A stretch of 64,000 bases of DNA, taken from assembly GCA_034933145.1 (NCBI GenBank), contig JAYFOA010000035.1, forward strand, positions 1-64,000. The letters run 5' to 3'. Each line of letters starts with the position of its first letter. Position 1 is the first letter of the stretch. Under the pieces are notes generated by a model. The model had not been told where the DNA came from and did not search any database. It saw only the letters and a program-made list of their open reading frames with translations. Origin of the DNA: UBA4644 sp034933145 (GTDB lineage Bacteria; Bacillota; Clostridia; Oscillospirales; Butyricicoccaceae). A program made the position numbers and the translations under genes. Shown here piece by piece: positions 33,901 through 42,862 of this stretch.

Positions 33901-35254
33901 AGGAATCGAGAATATGCCCGTCGGCGACCAGCAGGGCGCCGATCTCGATGATCTCACATCCCACAGCCGAAAGGCCGGTCGTCTCCAGATCGAAAACCAC
34001 GGCCTCTCCATCCAGCAGTGTGTCGGTACGGCCTCGCAGGATGCGTGCCCGATCAAGGTCATCGACGCAATATGCCTCGACCCCGTAAAGAATTTTGATA
34101 TTTTTTCCTTTTGCCGCCTTCATGGCATCCGGAAATGCCTGTACGACGCCATGATCAGTGACGGCAATCGCCCGATGTCCCATACCAGCCGCCGTTTCCA
34201 CGGCCCGGCCCACATCGCAGACGCTATCCATCGCTGACATAGTAGTGTGCAGATGCAGTTCCACCCGCTTATCGGCAGCTTCGTCGGTACGGGCTTTTGT
34301 TTCGGTTTTGAGAATGGCCGAAGGATTCAGCTGAATGTCATTTTCGTACTTCGACCAGATCATCTGTCCCTGCACCAGAACCGCTGTCCCCGGCTTGATG
34401 CGGGCGATCAGCTCTTTTGCCTCTTCATCCGGCAGCATCTTGGACGCGCGGAGCGAGCCGGTCCCATCGTAAAACTCAAAGAATACGACGGTCTTGTCAA
34501 TTCCGTTAAGCTTCCGGATATCCGCAAGATATACCGTTCCGGAAACGGCGACCCGCCCGGAATCCAGCGTCACATCCTTCAGCGGGGTAAGCTCCCGCGT
34601 AACCGGCTTTCCAAAAAGGATGTCGTCCCGCTCACTTGGCTTATATATTGGCGTCTGCGGATCCCTCTTACGGATAAAGGAACGTTTCTTTTCTGGCTTC
34701 GGTGAAAACGCCGGCGCTGGGGCAGCAGGCATTTCGGCGCTCAGGCGGGCCAGCTCCTCCTGCCGCCGCGCTTCAAAATCGTCTGTCGCCTCCGGCGCGA
34801 TGATGTCAAGCTGTACCGGCATCCGCAGCACGGTTGAGCTCTCTTGCTCCCACTGTCGCTCCAGATGCTGCACGCGGGTAAGCTGCCAGCTCTCTTTAAG
34901 CCGCAGGCGCAGGCGTGTACCCTCCAGCTCCATCTCCGCCTCCCGCAAGGCGCCCGCCGCAGAGGGATATTTCTCCGCCAAACGTGCACGGATCATTTCG
35001 GCCGCGGCAGGTGTCAGATGCTCCATCGCATATTCGACCTTCAGCCCAACCCAGCTGAGCCCATACGCTTTGCAGATCGCCGCCTGCACATTCTCCATCT
35101 GTCCCTGCGTCAGCACATCTGGTGAACACAGGACAACGGACAGTGCGTTTGCGCCTTCCGCCGGCGACAGCTTCAAAACGCCGCAGTCCCAGATAGGGTC
35201 TGCGGCATCCGTTATTTTAGAAAAAACTTCTCGCAGTTTTGCGGGCTTGTCCAT
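30932..35254 (-). CDS. polC: DNA polymerase III alpha subunit, PolC type
   Basis: A 1440-residue replicative polymerase with built-in proofreading, the Firmicutes type. In order: an N-terminal tau-binding domain; an OB fold (about 235-325); a PHP domain (KRVELHLHTTMSAMDS); a DEDD exonuclease inserted in it (VVFDLETTG, LIAHNAGFD, HRADEDTQ); then the polymerase core with GSRGSVGSSFVAYLTGI. The zinc module is CPEC and CPVC, and PDIDLNFSG holds catalytic aspartates. An HhH region (VPGLGEAAA) lies near the C-terminus. Its ATG overlaps the ispG stop (TAATG). Confidence 0.98.
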   Translation of the reverse strand: MDKPAKLREVFSKITDAADPIWDCGVLKLSPAEGANALSVVLCSPDVLTQGQMENVQAAICKAYGLSWVGLKVEYAMEHLTPAAAEMIRARLAEKYPSAAGALREAEMELEGTRLRLRLKESWQLTRVQHLERQWEQESSTVLRMPVQLDIIAPEATDDFEARRQEELARLSAEMPAAPAPAFSPKPEKKRSFIRKRDPQTPIYKPSERDDILFGKPVTRELTPLKDVTLDSGRVAVSGTVYLADIRKLNGIDKTVVFFEFYDGTGSLRASKMLPDEEAKELIARIKPGTAVLVQGQMIWSKYENDIQLNPSAILKTETKARTDEAADKRVELHLHTTMSAMDSVCDVGRAVETAAGMGHRAIAVTDHGVVQAFPDAMKAAKGKNIKILYGVEAYCVDDLDRARILRGRTDTLLDGEAVVFDLETTGLSAVGCEIIEIGALLVADGHILDSFHRYVRPTRPVPQKISELTGILDADVRDAPLLEEALPAFFAFAGDRPLIAHNAGFDVSFLRAGCEKLGIQRTFCYLDTVELARALLPELKNHKLNTVASAFRLSFEHHRADEDTQVLAEIWFRFCKILKERANIHTFAQIDDAAARLRGGDGGAQKSWHTIILARNREGLVTLYRLISDSFLKHYAGKNPIIPMSALQAEREHLIIGSACEAGELYRAVLEARPWGELMKLADFFDYLEIQPLGNNAFLLREQTVRDEEQLKDINRTILRLGDTLGKPVCATGDVHFLTPEDAVYREILMTSKGFDDAQFQAPLYYRTTGEMLSEFSYLGRERAYDVVIKNPNLISDLCEEIQPVLDGTYPPSIENSARDIEELARKRVMELYAVDGKLPDIVSERLESELRPIISHGFDVMYITAQKLVKKSNDAGYLVGSRGSVGSSFVAYLTGITEVNALQPHYRCPECRHSIFGLDAKYQTGVDLPDKICPVCGAPMEKDGFNILFATFLGFNADKAPDIDLNFSGEYQMQAHRDCIELFGEGNVYKAGTIGTVKERTAYGYVMKYLEQKGMTAGNAEKNRLAAGCSGVKRTTGQHPGGLIVVPKGRSIYEFTPVQHPADDPDSDIVTTHFDFHSIHDNLLKLDLLGHDVPTIIRKLQDLSHIDPQNVPLDDPETMRIFTDIAPLGIETDDILELTGAAAIPEFGTKFVRGMLVETQPTTFDGLVRISGLAHGTNVWLNNAQDLVHSGTATLNDIICCRDDITIHLMDMGLAPKLAFTISEGVRKGKGLKPEWEEELRAHNLPDWYIDSCKKILYLFPRAHAVAYTMMSYRIAWFKVHRPMEFYAVYFGNKLEAFEIETVAKGDAAVCKRYRELREMSKRTAAEDDIMTSLEICHECMKRGIKFSGVDIIRSGVRWFRIDGDTLIPPLMAVPGLGEAAAQSILEQREIEPFLSVEELGIRCDKVSRAHIEGLERAGALESLPKSSQLDLFGALGL

Positions 35255-36303
35255 TACAGCGTTTCCCCCGTCATCTGTTCAATTTCCCGAAGCAGGGCAT
35301 CCAGCAGCTCTCCTTCCGGCAGCTTGCAAACGATTTCACCCTTGCGGAAAAGCAGTCCTTCTCCATTGCCCCCTGCAACCCCCACATCGGCGTCCCGTGC
35401 CTCTCCGGGGCCGTTGACAGCGCAGCCCATCACGGCGACCTTCAATTTGGACCGGACATTCGCCGTTCGCCGCTCTACTTCACGCGCCAGCGGAAGCAGG
35501 TCGACTTTCGTACGCCCGCAGGTCGGACAGGATACCACCGTGACCCCAAAGGTGTTCAGGTCGAGCGCGCGCAAAATATCTTTAGCTGCCCAGACTTCCT
35601 CCACGGGGTCGGCTGTCAGACTGACACGCAACGTGTCGCCGATGCCGTCGCACAGCAGAGCACCGAAGGCGGCTGCCGTTTTAAGTATGCCCATATGCGG
35701 CGTGCCTGCCTCGGTGACACCCAGATGGAGCGGATAATCGCAGGCCGCATGCAGCAGTCGATAGGCGCGAATCGTGGTGAAAACATCGCTGGCTTTGAGC
35801 GATATACAGATATCGGAAAAGCCGCAGTCTTCCAGTTGGCGGATATTGCGCAGCGCGCTTTCGCACAGCGCTTCGGCGGTGACGCCGTATTGTTCCCGCA
35901 GGTCCTGATCCAGAGAGCCGCCATTGACTCCGACGCGGATAGGTACGCCAGCCGTTCGGCAAGCGTCGGCTACCGCTTTGACACGGCCTGGATCACCGAT
36001 ATTGCCAGGATTGATGCGCACCTTATCAATGCCGCCGCGAACCGCCTCCAACGCCAGCCGATAATCAAAGTGGATATCGGCCACCAGCGGCACGGGACTG
36101 CTCTTTTTCAGGTCTCTCACTGCCTGTGCGGCGGCAGAATCGGGGACGGCGATGCGGACGATGTCACAGCCCGCATCCGCCAGCGTCCGGATCTGCGCAG
36201 AGGTACGTGCAACGTCTGCCGTCGGCGTGTTGCACATGCTCTGGATCGAGATGGGAGCACCGCCCCCAACAGGTACGCTGCCCACATAAATGCGGCGGCT
36301 CAT
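35254..36303 (-). CDS. ispG: 4-hydroxy-3-methylbut-2-en-1-yl diphosphate synthase (flavodoxin type)
   Basis: A 349-residue Fe-S enzyme of the MEP pathway. The N-terminal TIM barrel begins with VGSVPVGGGAPISIQSMCN and contains KVRINPGNIG. The 4Fe-4S ligands are two Cys in SCPTCGRT and one in MGCAVNGPGEA. It overlaps rseP (ATGA) and polC. Four MEP enzymes lie in this window, two in this operon. Confidence 0.96.
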   Translation of the reverse strand: MSRRIYVGSVPVGGGAPISIQSMCNTPTADVARTSAQIRTLADAGCDIVRIAVPDSAAAQAVRDLKKSSPVPLVADIHFDYRLALEAVRGGIDKVRINPGNIGDPGRVKAVADACRTAGVPIRVGVNGGSLDQDLREQYGVTAEALCESALRNIRQLEDCGFSDICISLKASDVFTTIRAYRLLHAACDYPLHLGVTEAGTPHMGILKTAAAFGALLCDGIGDTLRVSLTADPVEEVWAAKDILRALDLNTFGVTVVSCPTCGRTKVDLLPLAREVERRTANVRSKLKVAVMGCAVNGPGEARDADVGVAGGNGEGLLFRKGEIVCKLPEGELLDALLREIEQMTGETL

Positions 36304-37373
36304 GCGCCGCCTCCCACCAGCCGCACGATGTCGTGATAAGTGACAAATACGAACAGGCCCAAAATCAGGACCAATCCTGCCAATGATGCATAGCTTTCAT
36401 ATTTTGGATCCAGCTTTTTCCGTGCCACCAGCTCGAAAAGCAAAAACAGAATCTTTCCACCGTCCAGCGCAGGAATCGGCAGGAGATTGACTACCGCCAG
36501 GTTGACGCTGATAAAGGCAACGAAATTCCACATAGAACGCAGATTGGTCTTCGCCAGTTCGCCCATTTCATTGGCAATTCCCACAGTACCCATCATATCC
36601 TCGGTGCCCACCTGGCCTCGAATCAGCATTCGCAGTCCGGCCACAGCCGATTGGACATAACTCATGGATGTGTCGGCGGCCAATTTAACCTTGGTCAGGC
36701 CGGTAAGCGCCCGCCGCTCCAGCAGGAAACCATATTTATAGGTGCCGTCCTCCTCGCTGTAAAAGCTGGCCGTCATGGGTATCTGGCCCAGATTAATTTT
36801 TTCTCCATTCCGTTCCACCACAACGGAGAACGGCTCCCCTGCCCCCAGCATGAGCGCGGTGTTGAAGTCATTTAAGGTATAAATGTGAAAATCGTTGACG
36901 CGCACCAGCTGGTCGCCTTCCTGAAAGCCGGACGGAGTGTTGTACTGAAAGCCGTCCATAAATCCGGCAATATAAGTGCTGTTGTAGGCGCGTGCCGGAA
37001 TGAGCAGGATTAGTACGATCAGCACGCCGGACAGAAAGTTCATCAGGGCACCCGCCAGAACGATGAGAAACCGCTTCCACAGCTTCGCGTCAGGAAATGC
37101 GATGCCCGGCGCATCGTCCGGCAGCGCCTTTTCCGTCGTCAGGATCTTTTCGCTCTGCTCGTCTTCCTCGCCCTTCATCATCACGGCACCGCCGATGGGC
37201 AGAAGCCGGATAGCGTAGAGCGTGCCGTTGCGTTTCCATTTGAAAAGTGCCGGGCCAAAGCCCACGGTAAACTGCACCACGGCCACACCGCACAGCTTCG
37301 CCGTGATGAAATGACCCAGCTCGTGGATCAAAATCATTACGCCGAATACCAGGATTGCGATCAAATAGCTCAT
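36300..37373 (-). CDS. rseP: RIP metalloprotease RseP (RasP/YluC), site-2 protease
   Basis: A 357-residue intramembrane zinc protease. The zinc motif HELGH lies in the first span (ILIHELGHFITAKL); the second catalytic motif is VNLLPIPALDGG near the C-terminus. A PDZ domain lies between (GFQEGDQLVRVND). The family cleaves anti-sigma factors, cell-division proteins and signal peptides. It sits between dxr and ispG, as in many Firmicutes. Confidence 0.95.
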   Translation of the reverse strand: MSYLIAILVFGVMILIHELGHFITAKLCGVAVVQFTVGFGPALFKWKRNGTLYAIRLLPIGGAVMMKGEEDEQSEKILTTEKALPDDAPGIAFPDAKLWKRFLIVLAGALMNFLSGVLIVLILLIPARAYNSTYIAGFMDGFQYNTPSGFQEGDQLVRVNDFHIYTLNDFNTALMLGAGEPFSVVVERNGEKINLGQIPMTASFYSEEDGTYKYGFLLERRALTGLTKVKLAADTSMSYVQSAVAGLRMLIRGQVGTEDMMGTVGIANEMGELAKTNLRSMWNFVAFISVNLAVVNLLPIPALDGGKILFLLFELVARKKLDPKYESYASLAGLVLILGLFVFVTYHDIVRLVGGGA

Positions 37374-37376
37374 TTG

Positions 37377-38528
37377 TTACCGCCTTTGTCTGTAAAGTTC
37401 ATAAACACGCGCCCGGGCGGCGCGGTCGGTTTCAAAAATATCCTCCGGCAACGGCGATTCGACATAAGGGACCTTTGCCGCGCCCTCCTGCGTCAGAGGC
37501 ACGATCTCCCCGAAGAGGATGCGGTTCTCCAAAAACAGGCGTACGGCCTCCTCGTTGGCACCGTTCAATGCCGCGCCGGCGTTACCGCCCTTGGCAAGTG
37601 CTCCCCGGCACAGGGACATCGCCGGAAAAGCCGCGACGTCAGGCTCAAAAAAAGTCAGCGTCCGCAGCTTGGCAAGGTCGAGCCGCGGAAGTTTCGATGG
37701 ACAGCGCTCCGGCCAGTCAAGCGCACACTGAATTGGCAGACGCATATCCGGCGGGGAAAGTTGTGCCAGTACCGCACCGTCTCGGAATGCAACCAGCGAG
37801 TGGACAATGCTTTCGCGGTGGACCACGACTTGAATACGCTCCGCCGGGACGCTGAACAGCCAATAAGCCTCCATAATCTCAAAGCCCTTATTCATCATGG
37901 TAGCGGAATCTACCGTGATCTTTTTACCCATGTGCCAGCTGGGATGCTGCAGTGCCTCTTCAGCCGTCTTATTTGTCATTTGCTTCGCCGTCATCCCGAA
38001 AAATGGCCCCCCGGATGCGGTGAGGATCAGCTCCTCCACCGCTTCCGGCATGCTTCCGGAGAGGCACTGGAAAATGGCGGAGTGTTCCGAGTCCACCGGC
38101 AGGATGGGGACTCCCATGCGTTTTGCCAGAATCATTACATGTGCACCGGCACAGACCAGCGACTCCTTATTTGCCAGCGCCAGCGGATGGCCCGCACCGA
38201 GTGCGGCCAACGTGGGCTGTAGACCCGCGATGCCGACAATGGCATTCACTACCATGTCGGCCTCCGCATAGGCCGCACATTCCAACACGCCGGCCTCGCC
38301 CCATAAGATTCGGGTTCCACAGCCGGAAAGCCGCTCTGCCAGCGTACGGCCGCGTACCTCGTCGCGCAGCGAAGCCATTGCGGGCCGAAACTTAAGAATC
38401 TGCTGCTCCAAAAGCTGGTCGTTGCCGCCGGCGGTCAACGCGGCGATCGAATAACCGCGCGCCTCCGCTACCATCAGCGTCTGCACTCCGATGGAGCCGG
38501 TGCTTCCCAATATCGTCAGCCTTTTCAT
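37377..38528 (-). CDS. dxr: 1-deoxy-D-xylulose-5-phosphate reductoisomerase
   Basis: A 383-residue NADPH enzyme that commits carbon to the MEP pathway. The nucleotide-binding motif is LGSTGSIGVQTL, and LANKESLVCAG and the metal-site LPVDSEHSAIFQ are diagnostic. The flexible active-site loop region is SGGPFFG and NKGFEIMEA. Its ATG overlaps the cdsA stop. Confidence 0.97.
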   Translation of the reverse strand: MKRLTILGSTGSIGVQTLMVAEARGYSIAALTAGGNDQLLEQQILKFRPAMASLRDEVRGRTLAERLSGCGTRILWGEAGVLECAAYAEADMVVNAIVGIAGLQPTLAALGAGHPLALANKESLVCAGAHVMILAKRMGVPILPVDSEHSAIFQCLSGSMPEAVEELILTASGGPFFGMTAKQMTNKTAEEALQHPSWHMGKKITVDSATMMNKGFEIMEAYWLFSVPAERIQVVVHRESIVHSLVAFRDGAVLAQLSPPDMRLPIQCALDWPERCPSKLPRLDLAKLRTLTFFEPDVAAFPAMSLCRGALAKGGNAGAALNGANEEAVRLFLENRILFGEIVPLTQEGAAKVPYVESPLPEDIFETDRAARARVYELYRQRR

Positions 38529-39346
38529 GCCCCAATCAGCGGCAAAATATGCAGATATAGAAGCTCAAACATCGGCGCGACGAACAGGATACTGTCAAAC
38601 CGGTCCCAAACGCCGCCATGACCGGGAAACAGCTTTCCGTAATCCTTGATGCCCGCTTCCCTTTTGATCACCGACAGGGAAAGGTCGCCGATCTGACCCA
38701 CGGCGGCGCCGAACAGGCCGAACAGCAGAGCCGGCATCCACGCAAGGGAGAATGAAAAGAATTTCCGGAGCACCAGCACATAAGCCGCCATAAAAAGAAC
38801 GCCGCCGATCTCGCCGCCAACCGCACCGGCCACAGTCTTGTGCGGACTGACATAGGGCGCCAGTTTTTTCTTTCCCAGGGCCTTTCCTACATACAGCGCC
38901 ATGCTGTCGCAGGCCCAAACCGTCACCCAGGGCATCAGGACCAGCAGACGGCCGTACTCACTATTGTAGATACGCAGAACGGAGGCAAACAAGAGCGGCA
39001 TGACCAGCGCGGCCAGAAATCCCTTGGCCAACGTTGCATACGTAATCTTTGTATGATCGAAAACGGCGCAGCAGAACGCGCCGATCAGATACAGTGCCGC
39101 CACAGCCAGAAATGGGAAAAGTCCCGCGTTCGGCTTTGACACCGTAAAAGGAACGGCAAAGGCCGCAGCGCAGGAAAACCACAAAAAGAAATGCTTCGGG
39201 CAGGAGCCGGTGGCAAAAAGCAGCTCCCACACACCGACCGCGCACAGGAACCCCATCACTATGGTCAGGCACAGGGGCGGAAGGAAAAACAGCAACAGAA
39301 TGAAAAGGGCGATGGCGACCACCGCCGTAATATAGCGCGCTTTCAA
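38525..39346 (-). CDS. cdsA: Phosphatidate cytidylyltransferase
   Basis: A 273-residue integral membrane enzyme forming CDP-diacylglycerol. About eight hydrophobic segments are visible, and the C-terminal signature reads SVIKREAGIKDYGKLFPGHGGVWDRFDS in outline, with its key KR, KD, PGHGG and DR residues. I start at TTG 39346, one base after the uppS stop, since GGAGGA lies at the right distance inside the end of uppS. The open frame extends far upstream but only as a shadow of uppS. Confidence 0.94.
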   Translation of the reverse strand: MKARYITAVVAIALFILLLFFLPPLCLTIVMGFLCAVGVWELLFATGSCPKHFFLWFSCAAAFAVPFTVSKPNAGLFPFLAVAALYLIGAFCCAVFDHTKITYATLAKGFLAALVMPLLFASVLRIYNSEYGRLLVLMPWVTVWACDSMALYVGKALGKKKLAPYVSPHKTVAGAVGGEIGGVLFMAAYVLVLRKFFSFSLAWMPALLFGLFGAAVGQIGDLSLSVIKREAGIKDYGKLFPGHGGVWDRFDSILFVAPMFELLYLHILPLIGA

Positions 39347-39347
39347 C

Positions 39348-40085
39348 TTAAACTCCTCCAAACCGGCGTTTGCGGCGCTGAAAATCTGCAATCGCTTCAT
39401 CCAGCGCATGTGCGTCCATGTCGGGCCACAGCGTATCCGTGAAATAAAACTCGGTATAAGCGCTCTGCCACAGCAGAAAATTGGACAGGCGCAGTTCTCC
39501 CCCCGGGCGAATGAGAAGATCCGGGTCGGGGATACCTGCGGAATAGAGCCTCCGCTCGACTGCGGCCTCATCAATATCTTCCGGCTGCAGCCGCCCCGCG
39601 GAAACGGCCTCCGCAAGCAGTCGTGCCGCTCGCGTGAGCTCCGCCCGCCCTCCGTAGTTTAAGCAAACGTTAACAGTCATTCCGCTGGTGCTCTTTGTGA
39701 TCTCATCGGTCTGCGTGGCCAATGCACGCAGACGGGGCGAAAGCCTTGTCATGTCCCCAAAAAAGCAAAGACGGATATTCTTTTCCGCCATATCGCGGAT
39801 CGCCTCATGCAGATATTTGTCCAGCAAAGCCATGATGGCGTCCACCTCACCGGTAGGCCGCCCCCAGTTCTCGGTGGAAAACGCGTACACGGTGAAGTAG
39901 CGGACTCCAAGCTCTTTCAGATGCTCGGCCGCGCGTCGGAACGCCTCCGCCCCCGCGGAATGGCCAGCGGTACGGGGCAGACCGCGCTTTTGCGCCCAGC
40001 GTCCATTCCCGTCCAGGATGACAGCAATATGCATCGGGATCCGCGAACGGTCAAGAGTCGGCGCAGAGCTCTTGCGTAGTGGCAT
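39348..40085 (-). CDS. uppS: Undecaprenyl diphosphate synthase (isoprenyl transferase)
   Basis: A 245-residue cis-prenyltransferase making the C55 carrier for wall polymers. The catalytic Asp lies in AVILDGNGRWAQKRG; other marks are FTVYAFSTENWGRP and the C-terminal IRPGGELRLSNFLLWQ. GGAGGAAA precedes ATG 40085. It provides the link between the MEP genes and envelope synthesis in this operon. Confidence 0.97.
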   Translation of the reverse strand: MPLRKSSAPTLDRSRIPMHIAVILDGNGRWAQKRGLPRTAGHSAGAEAFRRAAEHLKELGVRYFTVYAFSTENWGRPTGEVDAIMALLDKYLHEAIRDMAEKNIRLCFFGDMTRLSPRLRALATQTDEITKSTSGMTVNVCLNYGGRAELTRAARLLAEAVSAGRLQPEDIDEAAVERRLYSAGIPDPDLLIRPGGELRLSNFLLWQSAYTEFYFTDTLWPDMDAHALDEAIADFQRRKRRFGGV

Positions 40086-40251
40086 TTAATTTCCTCCGTA
40101 AAATGCGGGAAAGGGGCTGGTGCATCCCAATCTCATCGTTCCGCGAGCAAAAGAGTCCGCGCAGACGCCGATTCCAAAGCGCCCCTTGGCCCCCGCATCG
40201 TACACGGAGCGACAGCTTAGGCCGCAGCAGCCCACTGTCCGGTTTTCAGGT

Positions 40252-40806
40252 TCAGATCTCCAGAAGTTCCTTTTCCTTATGCGCAGCTTCCTCGTCCACC
40301 TGTTTGCAAAATTTGTCAGTTAGATCCTGGATATCCTTTTCCAGTTGCTTGAGATCATCTTCTGTAATTTCAGAGGCCTTCTGCTGCTTTTTAAAGACAT
40401 CCACCGCGTCACGGCGGATGTTGCGCACAGCGATCTTGGTCTCTTCTGCCGTCTTCTTTACGTCGCGGGTCAACTCTTTGCGGCGCTCTTCGGTCAACTG
40501 TGGGAACAGCAGACGAATCACCTTTCCATCATTTTGCGGATTAATGCCGATATCGGATGTCTGAATCGCCTTTTCAATTAATTTGAGCGCACTGACGTCC
40601 CACGGCTGGATGGCGAGGATCCGGGGTTCCGGGGAAGAAATGGAGGCGATTTGATTGACCGGCATGGCAGAGCCAAAGTATTCCACGGTCAGCTTGTCGA
40701 GGACGGCCGGATTGGCTCGTCCTGCGCGGATGGCGGCAAAATCCTGTTTCATCACGTCCAGGGATTTCTGCATCTTGCTCTTATACGTCTCACACTTGGA
40801 ATTCAT
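40252..40806 (-). CDS. frr: Ribosome recycling factor
   Basis: A 184-residue factor that splits post-termination ribosomes with EF-G. Family marks are IRAGRANPAVLDKL, YFGSAMPVNQIAS, the INPQNDGKVIRL loop, and the long coiled-coil C-terminus. GGAGGTG precedes the ATG. It follows pyrH by 51 bases, the conserved order. The 166-base gap between frr and uppS holds nothing I can identify. Confidence 0.97.
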   Translation of the reverse strand: MNSKCETYKSKMQKSLDVMKQDFAAIRAGRANPAVLDKLTVEYFGSAMPVNQIASISSPEPRILAIQPWDVSALKLIEKAIQTSDIGINPQNDGKVIRLLFPQLTEERRKELTRDVKKTAEETKIAVRNIRRDAVDVFKKQQKASEITEDDLKQLEKDIQDLTDKFCKQVDEEAAHKEKELLEI

Positions 40807-40857
40807 AACAGCACCTCCGGATGTTATTTAGAATATTTGGTCTCTTAATCATATGTT

Positions 40858-41574
40858 TTACACGCCTACATACGAGCCGAGCGCTTCGCCCGTCAGGACA
40901 CGGCGAATGTTGTCCGGGTCACGAAGTGCGAACACCAATGCCGGCACCCTGTGCTCCTTTGCCAGCACGGTGGCCGTCAGGTCCATGACGCCCAGGCCCT
41001 GTCGCAGCACCTCGTCATATGTCAGGCGCGGCAGCTTTACCGCAGAGGGATCCTTTACCGGATCGGCGCTGTATACACCGTCGACATTTTTAGCCAGCAG
41101 AAGCGCGTCGGCATGAATCTCCACCGCACGCAACGCTGCCGCTGTATCCGTGGAAAAGCACGGGTTTCCTGTTCCGCAGGCGAACAGAACGACCTTTCCT
41201 TCAGAAAGATAGCGCTCGGCGCGCGGCTGGGTATATGCCTCCGCCACACGGGGCATCTCCAGTGCGGAGAGGATGCGGGCCTTCTGACCCTCCTGCTCCA
41301 GCACGTCACGCAAGGCCAGGCAGTTCATCATTGTGCCAAGCATCCCCATCTGATCGGCGCAGGCACGGTCCAGCTTTCCCTCTCCATTTTTGACACCGCG
41401 CCAAAAGTTACCGGCTCCGGCGACAACTCCGATTTGCGCGCCCATGGCTGCGCACACCTTCAGTGTCTGGGCAACGGAGTGCAGCATTGAAAAATCCAGT
41501 CCCGTGCCCGTACCTCCGGACAGCGCTTCACCGCTGACTTTCAGCAGTACGCGCTTATATGCAAGCTGTTCCAT
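40858..41574 (-). CDS. pyrH: UMP kinase
   Basis: A 238-residue hexameric kinase making UDP. The start MEQLAYKRVLLKVSGEALSG is typical, as are GAGNFWRGV and the acidic-binding TGNPCFSTDTAAALRA. I use ATG 41574 because GGAGGACTT lies directly upstream; the open frame continues 20 codons farther through AT-rich promoter DNA. It heads the pyrH-to-polC gene series. I did not find a clear promoter in the 100 bases upstream. Confidence 0.96.
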   Translation of the reverse strand: MEQLAYKRVLLKVSGEALSGGTGTGLDFSMLHSVAQTLKVCAAMGAQIGVVAGAGNFWRGVKNGEGKLDRACADQMGMLGTMMNCLALRDVLEQEGQKARILSALEMPRVAEAYTQPRAERYLSEGKVVLFACGTGNPCFSTDTAAALRAVEIHADALLLAKNVDGVYSADPVKDPSAVKLPRLTYDEVLRQGLGVMDLTATVLAKEHRVPALVFALRDPDNIRRVLTGEALGSYVGV

Positions 41575-41674
41575 GCGAAGTCCTCCAACACACCATATGT
41601 AGATATATTTTAATATAAAATATGACGTTTGCATAGAGGGTTTCGCTCAATTTTATAAAAAAATCAGGGCGGCT

Positions 41675-42862
41675 TTACGATAAACGCAAATGGGGTTCCA
41701 GCTTCAGCCCGTTCATCGCGGCCAGCCGATGAAGGGTGGCCCGCAACGCTGCCTTGTCGCTCCGGGTTGGCTTTTCGCCTTTCTCCCACCAGAGACCCCG
41801 AACGCGCAGAAGTCCTGCTTTGCGATCCCGTACCGGCTCGATCCGACCAACCAGCCGGCCATTCAGCAGGACTGGAAGCACATAAAAACCGTAAACTCGC
41901 TTCTCCGGGATGGTATAGATCTCCCACGTATAAGAAAAGTCAAAAAGGGCACGGATCAGCTTCCTGTCCCAGAGGAAGCTGTCGAGCGGGGCCAGCAGTT
42001 CACATCGGTTTGGCACGCCGTTCCCGTCCCACGCAGCGATGCGCTCCAACAAATCCTGATCCTCCGACAAAGCATAGAGCAGATCGGACAGGCCCTCTAC
42101 GCGGACGGGCAAGATGTGTCCTGCCTTTTCCAACGCGGCAAAGGCCGCCTTCCTGGGTTCTGCCTTCATGTCCCCGATACCCAGCCAGGCATCGGAAGCC
42201 CGGTTCCACAACAGCCCGACCCCGCCAATCCGACGCAGAACGCGTCGGCAAAGGAACTCTTCATCCGTAAGGCCGTCTGACTTTACAGACATCAGTTCTG
42301 CAGGAACGCACCGTTCTGCTATGTCATAACATTTGATGCCACCCTTCCGATGGTGGATGCACAGATCACCGCGAAAAAAGAGTGTCTCCAGAGCAGCCCG
42401 GGCAACGGTGGTATTGCTCCAGTACCAGTGCGTATCCTTTCCGTAATCCAGGTCCCGGGCACACAAAGCACCCCGGACACGCAGCGCCTCGAGCAGATGA
42501 TCCTTCACCTCATCCACCTTTTCCCGGCTATAGCCGTGTACACGGTGGTAAGCTCGAAGCCGTTCCAAAAATGGCCATTCTTCCATAGGAAGGATGGCCA
42601 TATTTTTGTCCCAATAATCCAGCAGGGCGCGGCGCCGATACAATGCCGTTTCAAGCATGGCTTTTCGGTAGTCCCCCACGCGGGAAAGGTACGTCAGGTC
42701 TGGGCTTCGGCCACAGGAATCCACCGGGTCAAACTGGACGCATCCGGCCTGCCGTGTAAAGGCGATCACGCCTTCCACGCCGTAAAACCTGTATTCGTCC
42801 CAAAGCCCCTGTTTTTCGAGCAGGAAGCGGCGGGCCTGAGCGCAGCTTAGTTCGTATGTCAT
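41675..42862 (-). CDS. Winged-helix DNA glycosylase family protein (YcaQ/AlkX-like, HTH_42)
   Basis: A 395-residue protein. The N-terminus (LSCAQARRFLL, then FTRQAGCVQFDPVD and SPDLTYLSRVGDYRK) matches the HTH_42 family, in which E. coli YcaQ removes interstrand crosslinks. In the usual family catalytic motif QxD, Q-F-D is kept here. A further motif is LLDYWDKNMAILPMEEWP. The ATG overlaps the uvrA stop in ATGA, so it is translated with the excision nuclease. This supports a repair role; the exact lesion is unknown. Confidence 0.82.
   Translation of the reverse strand: MTYELSCAQARRFLLEKQGLWDEYRFYGVEGVIAFTRQAGCVQFDPVDSCGRSPDLTYLSRVGDYRKAMLETALYRRRALLDYWDKNMAILPMEEWPFLERLRAYHRVHGYSREKVDEVKDHLLEALRVRGALCARDLDYGKDTHWYWSNTTVARAALETLFFRGDLCIHHRKGGIKCYDIAERCVPAELMSVKSDGLTDEEFLCRRVLRRIGGVGLLWNRASDAWLGIGDMKAEPRKAAFAALEKAGHILPVRVEGLSDLLYALSEDQDLLERIAAWDGNGVPNRCELLAPLDSFLWDRKLIRALFDFSYTWEIYTIPEKRVYGFYVLPVLLNGRLVGRIEPVRDRKAGLLRVRGLWWEKGEKPTRSDKAALRATLHRLAAMNGLKLEPHLRLS

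Noticed and set aside
40086..40251. Gene or RNA in the frr-uppS gap
   Set aside because: A 21-codon frame exists but has no ribosome site, and no convincing hairpin or terminator is seen.
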